Part shown: positions 35,156 to 45,800 of the stretch, in pieces
How positions within the stretch are numbered: position 1 is the first letter of the stretch
How the letters are laid out: each line of letters begins with the position of its first letter
Assembly: GCF_000247695.1 (NCBI RefSeq)
Contig: NW_004624747.1
Location: 27,212,825 to 27,276,824 of the forward strand
Direction of reading: 5' to 3'
DNA: 64,000 nucleotides
Source of the DNA: Heterocephalus glaber
Taxonomy: Eukaryota; Chordata; Mammalia; Rodentia; Bathyergidae
Program-made: the position numbers and the translations under genes
The notes under the pieces: model-generated
What the model was told of the DNA's origin: nothing
The model's database searches: none
What the model saw: the letters and a program-made list of their open reading frames with translations, nothing else

Positions 35156-35666
35156 CCAAGCACAGAAAATCAGAAGTGATGACTAAAGTGATAGTGAGTC
35201 TGGAGTCTGTTCTGTGAGCCCTGATTCCGAGCACAGTGGAGACCCTGACAGGACTCGGACGCTCTCGGGGCCACGTGGGGACTGAGGAGCAGGGCAGGCA
35301 GTGAGTCCTCCAGGGCTGGGCAGAAAGACAGCCTGGCAGCCTCAACCAGGACCTTCAAAACGGGGGACAGGACACGGCGCCCACACTGCTGGGCATCCTG
35401 CAGCCCAGGGCCCGGGCTCAGCACGTCCACGTCGCGCCAGGCAGTGCCGAGACTCAGCCCTGGGCCACGCACGGGTGGGAGCTGAGAGCCAGTGACGCTG
35501 ACGGCCTCCAAGTGACCACGTAACCTCGGCCTCGGGCTGATTCTCAGCCTGGTGCAGTCGAAAGCCTGAGAACACTATCGTTGTATTCCAAACAGTAACA
35601 AGCAATAAAAATGTTTAAGCATCATACATTCTTATAAACTTTGGGAATTAGGTTCTTTTGTATTGG

Positions 35667-35802
35667 GGTTTTTTTTTTTTTTTGATTTTTGCGATGGTCT
35701 CGTCGCGCTATGCAGCTCAGGCTGGCCTTGAACTTGTGGTGATCTTCCTGCCTCAGTCTCCTGAGTGCTGGGACCACATGCATGTGATGCCATGCCCAAC
35801 TG
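35667..35802 (-). mobile_element. B1 SINE
   Basis: Long plus-strand T run, then GCAGCTCAGGCTGGCCTTGA, TCTTCCTGCCTCAGTCTCCT and GTGCTGGGACCACATGCATG. It lies in the likely exon 10b 3' UTR. Confidence 0.82.
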
Positions 35803-35965
35803 GGAATTAAATTTTAGAGTTCAGCAAAGTATTAGATACATAAGAACATTTAAGAGACCTGCACAACAATTTCTAAGAATTCCTTAATGCCTAGGAATAA
35901 CTTCAAGTTTAGAGACCACTAACACTCTCCACCACCACCTGAAATCCAGACTTTGTCAGCGTGCA

Positions 35966-36138
35966 GAGAACGCGGTCCTGGGGATGAACCCAGGGCCTTC
36001 GCACGGAGCCACAGCCTTTTTGCTTTGAGACAGGATCTTGCTAAGTCACTAAGTTGCCCAGGTTGGGCTCAAACTTTCGATCCTCCTGCCTCTGCCCCCA
36101 GGGTTCTGGCACTACAAGGATGTGGCACCAGGTCAGCT
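35966..36138 (-). mobile_element. B1-dID composite SINE
   Basis: GGGATGAACCCAGGGCCTTC (ID half), TTTGAGACAGGATCTTGCTA, AAGTTGCCCAGGTTGGGCTC. Confidence 0.75.
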
Positions 36139-36783
36139 ACAAGCCCTATTTTTCATGATCAAAGAACAGACCATTGTCTTTACAGTGCAGTAACTAATTA
36201 TTTATCACTGGGTAAGGGAGAAGGTAGAAATGAGCTGCCCTCCCTGAGGAGCCGGGCCTTCCTCAGTCAGCATCCACAGAAGAGGAGGGCGCAGGGCCCC
36301 AACCCATGGCTCCCGAGGCTGGCAAACTGCGCAGCCGCCCAGCCCCTTCACAAGCCAGCACTTAGCATGCAAAGTGGAGTGAATGTGTCAGAATATTCAT
36401 TAATTTATAAACATCTAAAATTACAGATATTGCACAAAACAGCTCTGGGGTAATGAGAATTATTTCCGCCAGGAGGACACACACACGATGACGCTATGAC
36501 CAACCGTCTCTTCATCAGCAGGTGTTAGCTGCGCTGGACCTGCCTCCATTTCATAGCCTCACAGCAGGGCCCTAATTCCACGTGCACACTCTTAACACTG
36601 GACAGTTTCTCGAAGTGACATCGGCAGTCACTCCCGATGCCAGGGCCTCCATGAGGCTCCTGAGCCCGGCATCCGGGGCTTAGCACGTGGGCCTGGGGTC
36701 CACACCCTGACGCCCACTGGGCTCCATCCACCGATGCTGCGGGGGCGTGGCCTGTGACGGGTGACAATTCTGGGATGTGGTTG

Positions 36784-36861
36784 CTAAGACAACGTTGCTG
36801 CGAGGATCACTCCAAGGATCACAAGCAAAATAATTACGCAAGTAACAGTGAACATCATTTT
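36784..36861 (-). CDS. STX2: STX2 alternative last exon 10b (residues 263-287, KMMF-type anchor)
   Basis: Acceptor TCTTGCAG, then 25 codons and TAG. The anchor starts [20 protein letters not shown] and ends AATLS, matching the second known STX2 tail (a K-L-M-F...TLS pattern in human). It keeps the phase of exon 9 and gives a 287-residue isoform. Exons 10a and 10b lie about 2.7 kb apart, each with its own stop codon, so use of 10b requires skipping of 10a or of its poly(A) site. Confidence 0.93.
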   Translation of the reverse strand, partial: KMMFTVTCVIILLVILGVILAATLS

Positions 36862-39800
36862 CTGCAAGACAAAGAGAAATGTGAATTTACAACGTATCAG
36901 AGGAAAGAAATCAGTGCCGTTTCCTAACATTGGCCTTCTGAAATGTTGGAGTCTCACATGTAAGTCCATGACTAGGAAACCAGACAAGTCCTGGACGCCT
37001 GGGGACAGCGGGACTCCAGGGCCGAGCGGGCCGAGCGGGACACAGACCCCAAAGCTGATGAGCAGTGGACGTCAGGACGCAGCAGCGATCCACCTGGGGC
37101 CGCCCTGACCCGGCGCCTCTTCTGGCCCTGACGAGCCGCCTCGGTGAGCACACGTCCACCTGGCTGCCGAGCAGCCTCTGCGCAGACCGCTGAGCACAGG
37201 GCGGCGTTGAGCTTCCTTCCTTTCTGTTTTGAAAGCTGGCACCCTCAGACACCCTCCCACAATTTGAAGCCGCCGTCTCCTCAGGAAACTCGGCTGAGGG
37301 AGGGGAAGCAGGAGGGGAAGCAGGTGAGGCTGTGCGTCCACGGCGGAAAGCAGGCTCCGCCCCTCGGTCCCACCACCAGCTGCCTCACGCTGCCACCAGC
37401 CCCACACACAGTAACAGGGCCGGGATGTAGCTCAGTGGTGCTGCACCTGCCTCACCAAGCGAAAGGTTCTGAGTTCGATTCCCAGTACCAAAAAAAAAGG
37501 GGGCAAAAACAGTAACAGTAACAGTAACAGCAAAGGAAACGCTGTCTGTAGCGAGAGCTGAGCAGTTCCCAGGGGGTGGCGATGCAGCGGCAGCGGCAGC
37601 AGTGTCATCCAGCAGGACGTGCAGACAGCACAGCCGGGGGCGGCCCTGGGGACACAGGCCCCATAGTCCCGCTCCACACTGTGTGAGAGCCTGGAGGCCC
37701 GACTGTCCACACTGTGTCCCCTGGGCACTGCCACTCCACTCCGCACGCAGCTCCAGCTGGCGCCTGCTGTGGGATGGCTGCCACACACCTGGGCTGCAGG
37801 TGTGTCCTCTGCCTCGAGGGCCACAAACGGCAGGACGCACAGCACTGAGGAGACAGGAGCCCAGGCATGCTGCCTGACCCGGCCACTGTGAGCTGGGCGA
37901 CCACTCCCATCTCCTCCCGTGGCTCCTGGGTGACAGAGGGCACCTGCCTGCCCACCCTGGGAGCTGCACCCACCATGACCGGCACCTGCCTCTGGCCTGT
38001 CCCCTCACCCGGCTGCAGGTGGCTGCGGGGCCCAACTGCAGGGAGGGTCCGGCCGGCCCTCAGGGCCCGAGGGGCACAGTGACCCTGCAGAGCCAACCAG
38101 AGACCTCGAGCCACGTCCTGGGGTCCCCACTGTGCCCCGGTCTGTTGAGCCCAGGCGGGGGGACCTGCCCGCACCCAGGGTTCCCGAGGAGCCTTCTTCC
38201 CTCATGCCACTGCTCAGACCAAATTTCCGCCCCGGAAACACAGAAAAGGCACATTCACAGAGAAAGCCAGAAACGCTGAAAGGACCGCTGCGGTAGTGCA
38301 GAAAAATCGCATATGCCATTCTTTCAGCAGAGCTAAGAGAAAGGAGGCCGGGCAGACACACGAACTCCAGCCCGATGCAGATGGTGACGGAGCCCTTCTC
38401 CCCGCAGGAGGGAGGTGGACAGTGTGGCCAGCGCCAGGGCAGCAGCTCTCCGTGGCCAATGCGTGTTGCACACAAGCCGTCAGCCTCATCTGATCACTGC
38501 CGCTAGCTGTGACATTTGCTGCTCAGGTGAAGAAAGAAGCCCTGCAGGGCATGGTGGTGCAGGCCGTAATCTCAGCACCTGAGGAGGATGACGCAGGAGG
38601 ACAGCAAGTTCCAGCCAGCCTGGGTACCTCAGCAACTTAGGAAACCCTGTCTCAAAACAAAAAACTAAAAAAGGGGTGTGTGAGTTAGATCAGTGCTAAG
38701 GCCCTGGGTTCAATCCCAGCACTGGAAAAAAAGACCCCAAGCAGTTGTGACAGCCGGGCTCACAGGGACCTGTCTGCGTAGCGTCTGAGGAGCCGAGCAA
38801 GCCAGCCTGCGCCCCCAGCTCAGGGGAGTGGGTGACCGCATCCCTCACAGGGGCGGCCAGGTGCCTGCAGGGGCCTCCCACGCCAGGGGCATGACTCGGG
38901 GACAGTGCGGGGGGACAACCCCCAAATCCAGGGAAACCAGCGGAGACAGGGAGCCCGGGAAGCAGGAGGGGGCTCACATGGGGCATGACGGTGACGCTCT
39001 GCGTAAACTGCAGACCGTGCAGTCCGGGACCCCGGCTGGGGCCAGTGCCGACCACACACAGCTTCCATCTGACAAGGGTTGAATTGTAAACAGAGCAGAA
39101 GCTGCCATGTGGAAAAGTCAGACGGAGGGTTCTGTTTTCAGTCACTGGTTTTCATTGGTTCCCCTCCTCGGTGCCACAGTGCAAGTCATGCACGGGTGCA
39201 TTTTACAAAATAACATCATTCAGCTGGGGCAGCGATTCTGGAGGTGACAGTGTCAGGAGGGACTGCAATGTCACCGGCACCTGCTTCGTCCTCCCTGGCA
39301 CAGCACCGGACCAGGCCCACTGTGTGCAGGTGACACGGCCCACAGTCGCCAAGAGACAAGGGGGGCCGGGCCTGGGGTGACGCGGTGGCCCCTGGCCTGC
39401 GCTCCCTCTCAGACGCGTCAGCGAGGACAGCACACAGCTCGGCACACAGGCTTTATCGTCTTCAGAATATTAATGTCGGGAAACGTGACGCCGGCCAACA
39501 GGACAGCTAGTCCGTGCTCCAGCTGGTTAGTCACTTACTGCCACCCACCGACAAGCCGATGATTAGCGCCAGGACAGCCACCAGCACCACCGACACGGCC
39601 ACAATTATCCACTTTTTCTGTCAAAGAAAAGCGACTGGATTACACCACAGCACGAGACACCCGTCACCCAGCACATTGCGTTGTCAAACCCACACCACGG
39701 GGCAGCTGCCGGGCCCCTGGGTGACACTGAGTTTCCAGAGGGACTCACGTGCGAGCCGGAGCGCTGGGGCACAGCCCGCGGGCACCGGCACCCTGGGGCG

Positions 39801-42800
39801 GTGGGGCCACACTGCCCAGGAGTAGCCGGGCTCCGGCTCGGCCCTCCATCCCAGGTGCAGAGGCAGGCGGCCCGGCACCCAGGCAACCCAGGCAACCCAG
39901 GCAACCCAGGCAAGGAGCGCTCTGGCGCCAAAGTCCCTGTCTTCCCTTTTTCTTCTTTTAATTAGTACACGCAGTGAATATTAAATGCCACTCCACAACG
40001 AACGAATCGTTCCGCCTGGGGAACTGGTACACGCACACGTGCATCCCTAATCCCTTTCACTCCCTCCTCTGCTCTGGAGCCCCTCCCATCTGCAAAATGC
40101 CTGGGCCCGTTTCCCGTGCTCTTGTTTTGCTCTTTGAGTCACTTATACTTAAGCTTTCTCATATCAGAGAGACCACAGCGCATGTAAGCTTGCAAGTCTG
40201 ATTTATCCCACTAATTACGGTCTTGAGGTGCATCCATTTTCCCACAGATGACTCAAATTTGTACCTCTTTATGGATAAACAGTACTGCGTTGTATATAAA
40301 TACTTCTTTATCTCAGGGTAGATATACAGACACTTCCAAGATATAGCTAATATTCGTTGAGCTGCTACAAACATAGGTGTGCATGGATCACCATAACAGG
40401 ACGACTTTAACTCTTTCAGGAAAATGCCTAGTAGGGAATGGCTGGGCTGAATGGAATTTCTATTTTTAGTTCTTTGTGGAAGCTCCACACTGATCTCCAG
40501 AAAGGCTGCACTAGTTTACATCCCCAGCAACAGTGCAGAAAGGTCCTTTCCCCCCTGCAGCCTCACCGGCATTTGTTATCATTTGATCTCTTTTTTTTTT
40601 TTTGGTACGGGGATCGAACTTGGGTCCTTGCGCTTGCGCAGCAGGCAGCAAAACCACTGAGCTAAATCCCCGGCCCATCATTTGATCTCTTGATGACAGC
40701 CATTCCTTCTGGAGAAGGAAGGTGTCTTTGTTATTTTCCTTGTTGCTGAGACAAAACATCCAATGCCCAAAGTTAAAGGAGGAAAGGTTTATTTAGCTCA
40801 CAGGTCCTAGAGATTTCGATCCATAGTCCTGACTCAAAGGCCATGGCTCCAAGGTGGCACAGCATGGCAGAGGGGCAACACAGAGGAGAAACAGTCCATG
40901 GCAGGGCAGGGCAGGCAGAAGGCAGCAGGCAGCAAGCGACAAGCAGCACTGCAGCAGGCCTCTTTCCTCTTTCCATCCCTTATATTCTATCCAGGCCCTT
41001 GTGGCAGGCAGCACTCACCCAGGGTGGGCACCCTTAATCTCAGCATCACACACCCGAGATCCAGCCCCTCTGAAAAGCTCCACCTATGACACAGGGTTTG
41101 GGGGACATCTAAATACAACCACAGCAGGTGGAATCTCGGTGCTGTTTTAATTTGCATTCCTCTGACAGTCAGTGGTGCTGACTGTTTATTCACCTATTTA
41201 TTGGCCATTTGTACCCCTTCTGAGAAGAGTCTGTTCTTTTCAGTTGCCCATTTTTTGTGGGGTCTTTTATTTTGGGAGGCCTAATTTCTTTTAAATTCTC
41301 TGTATATTCTAGACATTAGTCTTCTGAGGAGTAGCTGGCAAATTTTTTCCATTCTGCAGGTTGTCTTTTCACTCTGTTGGTTGTTTCCTCTGCAATGCAG
41401 AAGCTTTTAACTAAACACTTACCAGTCCTGTAAATTATTTAAATACCAGGTGGCAAAAAATTGTATATTTTTTCATTAATTTTTATAAGATAATAAAACA
41501 AAACATAAAATTAATTTTATCAAATTTATTCAACACACAAATGGACTGCTTGAAACAGCGCCTGCCCAAGTGACGCTGGGAAAAGTGAGGCAGGAGCAAG
41601 CTGCTGAGCAGTTAGCGTGATAAATCCCACTGCTGATTCCCTTGTGCTATTTCTCATGCAACTGGGTCCTGTTCAGAAAGTCTTGGCCTGCACCTAGGTC
41701 TTCAAGAGTGCTGCCTCTTTTATTATCTTCAATCAGATTTTGTGTTTCTGTTTCAATATCTGGGTCTTTGATCCATTTTGATTTTAGTGCAGTGCATGGT
41801 GAGAGATAAGGGTCTAGGTCCAGTCTTCTGCACAGGAAAAGTGTTTTCCCAGCACATTTATTAAAGGGCCTGTCTTCCTCCCAGGTTATTTTTTAGCCCT
41901 TTGGCAGAGATCAAATAGCTGCATGTGCCTGGGGTTACTTCCGCATCCTCTACTCTGTTCCACTGACCCTCACCTGTTTTTATGTCAGTGTCTGGCTGTT
42001 TCCATCACAGCAGCTTTGCGATACAACTTGACATCTGGGATTGTGAACCCTCTTGGACTGCTCTTGTTACCCAGATTGCTTTTGCTATTTGGGGTCTCCT
42101 CTGGTTCCGTATGGCTTTTAGGATTTTTTTTCTAGTTCTGAAGAACGCTGTTGGTATTTTGATTGGTATTGTGGAAAACCTGTAAACCAGTTTTGGTAAT
42201 ACGGCCATTTTGACAATATTAGTTCTTCACACGGAGCTACATCCCCAGTCCTTTTTTACTTTCTACTTTGAGACAGGCTCTCACTAAGTTGTTAGGTTGT
42301 CCAGGCTGGGCTCACAGGCATGCAGCCCCACACCTGGCTCAGAGTCAGTCTCTCCGTGGGAACGTGGCTTTGTAGCTTCACAGTTTCCAGGAGAGTGTTC
42401 ATTCACAAATGGCGTGACGTTAACACCTTTAGGATTCAGGTGCAAATGTTACGGCTCCCCCAGCACCCAGGCCAGAGGCCCTGGGTCAGCAGGAGGGGTC
42501 CTCAACTCTGCCCTGGGTGCAAGGCTTGGGGAGGCGGTGGGCATGAAGGAGGGGCTCGGTCCCCCGGGGGCGCCTGGGAGGGCACTGCATAGGGCATCAG
42601 CCCTACAGCTCGGAGAGCGCCCCGTCCCTCCAGACCAAAGCAGCCACTGACAGCCTAACAGAGGAAGCGCTCGCCACACAGCATGAGGCCAAGAGTTCCA
42701 GGGGATCCCCGAGCCAGAGGCCTCAAGCCCCTCCCAGGAACGACTGGAAACAGAACTCAGCCTGCCACGCTCAGCCAACCTGGAAAAGGGAGACAGCTCT

Positions 42801-45800
42801 GGCCAGAGGTTGGGAAGGGTTTTCGAGGCTTAGAGCATGAAATAGCTTATGTTCAGTTTGCCTGAAAAGTTTATAAAATTCTTCCCAAAAAGAACCGTTT
42901 CAGTTTTAAAATAACATTTATTGAAGGAACTTTTACTTCCGGGCTGCGTTTCCAGGTGGCACTGGTGTCTAACAACGCGAAACCACAGGGTGAGAAAACA
43001 CTCAGCGCTTCCCAGCCACTCACCCTTCTGGCCTTGCTCTGGTACCGAATGGCTTTCTTTGTCTCCTCCTTGGCGTGTTCCACATAGTCTGTGGCGTTCA
43101 TCACGTTCTTCTCTATGTTGTTGATCATTTCACCCTGAAAACAAGAGGACCGGCCTCAGAAGCCATTTTCAGGGGTGTGTGCAGCAGGACACCGTGTATG
43201 CAGACAGAATGCGCGTGTCACGGGGTGGAGCTTGTACCCGCAGCCAGGTGGAGGGCGAGATGGCTGAAACGAGCCAGTACCATGCAATGGACCGAGTGCG
43301 ACCTGGACATGGACACGGGCAGACACATCCTCTACCGTGGGCGTCTCCCGGGTGAGCGCCGGACAGAGGCAGCCTGTGCTAGGTGGATGAATGTTTCACG
43401 ACCACGCAAAACATTGTACACCGAGGATGACAGCGTTTACAACGGGCAAACATCACTTTAAAATGTCAGGAAACTCAGTGCAGTGACTGCCTGGTGTTCA
43501 CGGATGAGGGATGGACAGAGGCAGGGTGGGCTCCTGAGGATGCTGAGGAGGAGGAGGAGGAGGAGGAGGAGGAGGAGGAGGAGGTGGTAGAGCAGCGTGG
43601 AACACGTTACCTGGGCTCTGCGCGCCAGAAGACAAAGTCTGCGGCAGCAAGAGGAGAGCAGTGAAGAAGGACGGACAGGTGACTAACAGGCACAGCGCTC
43701 CCTCCCCGCCAGCCCTGCCCACAGCCGGGAGCTGTGCTACTCGCACTTCCAAGGGAACAGGAGCCACGCTATGCTCACGGCGCCCTTGGCGTGGGACGGG
43801 AACAACTAAAAGCTATGGCATCTGTTAAAATCTTCGGTAATTACAAAATTAACCTAGTCCTACTGTGCAGCTGGCTCCCCGTGGCTGCCCCTGTGAGTAA
43901 GCCGCTAGCGGACCCAGACCCCCTTTCCACTCTGCGTGGAGCGGCAGTTTTTGCCCAGCCACCCGGTGCCAGGGCAGTGAGGCCCAGCTGGGATGCCCCA
44001 GCCCTGCACGGACTCCGTGAGGCTCCTCTGCAAACGGTGTTCTCCAGCTGGTGCTGAGGGGGATGCGACCTGGCCGGCACCACCGGGGCAAGCTCGGCAC
44101 ACACTGGCACTGCCTTCAGGAAGCCCGCCGGGGCAATGTGCCAAGGGGCCACCTGGGGTGGGCGGCCGCCAGCCCAGCGACCAGCCAAAATGTCAGCCGA
44201 ACAAACTCCGACGTGGGCAGGCCGAGCAGCTCCGGGCAGAGGACACAGAGCCCTACACCTCCGCTCCCGCCGCTCCCCAGCCCGGGCTGCTGGGCGGGCA
44301 GCACGGCTCTCAGGCCGCAGCTGGAGCCCGGGCGGCTTGATCTTCCAGCCCCTCTCCCAGTGACTGCTCCGCAAATGCTCCTCGCAGCAAACTGAAACTA
44401 CACGCCGTGGCCCAGTGCCACTAGACTGCAGGGTGCGTCTTTTCTCTGGGAACACCGTTCAGTGGCTGAGTTCCTGCGGTGTGTGTTCACACAAGTACAG
44501 GTCCACACATGTGTGGTACACATGCTCCATGTTCATATCCCTTTTTATCTTAACCTGACATGCCAGCACAAACCCTCGTACATTCCCCTGCAAACTCCCC
44601 AAGGACGCAGTGCCAGTGTGGCCACAGCTGTCTGAAAGGCTGGGGCAGAACGAACTGACTCTGACGAGCGTCCCCACCCTGGGAAGCTCCGCCTGTGCCT
44701 GGCGCCCGGCATCACACAGGACACCACCGTTAATTCTGAGCCGGGCCCACGGTGCCAGCTCCCTGACCGAGGGGGACGGGTCCAGCTCAAAGCCGTCGTC
44801 CTCACCTGCGTCTCCACGAACATGGCCATGTCCACGAACATCTCGTGCAGCTCACGGATGCTGGTCTCCAGCTTCATGATGTCCTTGTGGCGAGACTGGA
44901 TCTCGTTGAGCGCTTGTCTGGTGACGTATGAGTCTGAGATGATCTTGGAGAAACAGAGCAAAGGGCCCCAGTGAGCCAGGGGTGGGAGGGGCCCCACGGT
45001 GGGAGCCCGGCCCACACTCACGTCCGAGGTAAAGATGGATGGCTTCCCGCTCTCCAGCATCTCCTCCAGCTCCGCGTCCGTGGTGGTCCTTCCGGCTGGG
45101 GACGGAAAGGCACTCAGCGCCTTCCCCCTGCTGCTGCGAGCAGCGACCCACCCTGACGGGCTACTGACACCCCAGCAGGGTCCCTACTCTCCGGGCAGGG
45201 TTGAGGGTACAAGGGAGGGCCCCAGCACTGATCACAGAAGGCCTGAGGCATCGGGCGGCTTCCCCGGCTCAGCTGAGAATCAGTGAGAAGCAGCACTCAG
45301 CACAGTGGTTCTCCCGAGCTCACTCGGCCACCGCACTGCGCTGTGACCCGCCTCCCGCCGCAGACAGCGGCCTTGAAGACACAGCCTGGGGTTTCCTAAC
45401 CCCCGGCTGCATGCACTGAGAGTTCTGGGCATTGGAAAGTGACTTCAAGTCCCTCACTCAAGCTTCGGTGGGCTGTACATAAGTAATAGGTTTGGTTGAT
45501 TCGTGGACAAGGACGCTAGGAAAAGTCTAGTTTCACAATACTGGTCAAGATGGGTGGAATCACTGCAGGCAGAGTGGAGTCAGACTGCTCAGCAGCAAGG
45601 CCCTGGGGGGCACACTCCCTGTCCCGCCCCCCGACTCACTGATTTCAAGCTGGCGTTGGATGCGTCCTTTGCTCCGCTCCCGAAACAGAGTCTGGGCTTC
45701 GTTGTACTCCGTCATGACCTCCACGAACTTCCAGGACAGCACAGAATGCTGGTGGCCGGGAGAGTGACATTAGTGCGTGGTCTCAGCCTCCATGGGCACA

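Larger units (their letters stand above)
35130..36783 (-). other. STX2: Probable 3' UTR of the exon 10b transcript
   Basis: Sequence downstream of the exon 10b stop. It contains AT-rich stretches (36190-36430) and two B1-family SINEs in the orientation antisense to STX2 transcription's complement, that is, both read on the minus strand. A candidate ATTAAA signal lies at its far end. The extent is inferred from that hexamer only. Confidence 0.35.
40045..42225 (-). mobile_element. L1 3' half in STX2 intron 9, multiply interrupted
   Basis: Minus-strand L1 (same sense as STX2). It starts with the 3' UTR (CATATCAGAGAGACCACAGC, GGTGCATCCATTTTCCCACA), continues through TGCACTAGTTTACATCCCCA and TTTGCATTCCTCTGACAGTC, and ends in the ORF2 region (TGGGTCTTTGATCCATTTTG; CCATTTTGACAATATTAGTT). 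It is interrupted by an ID element (40592-40676), an LTR (about 40740-41120) and an A/T-rich segment (about 41430-41630). Confidence 0.75.

Noticed and set aside
36784..36987. Reading exon 10b as a separate 67-residue single-exon gene starting at 36987
   Set aside because: The first part is intronic; the TCTTGCAG acceptor and exact phase with exon 9 show it is an STX2 last exon.
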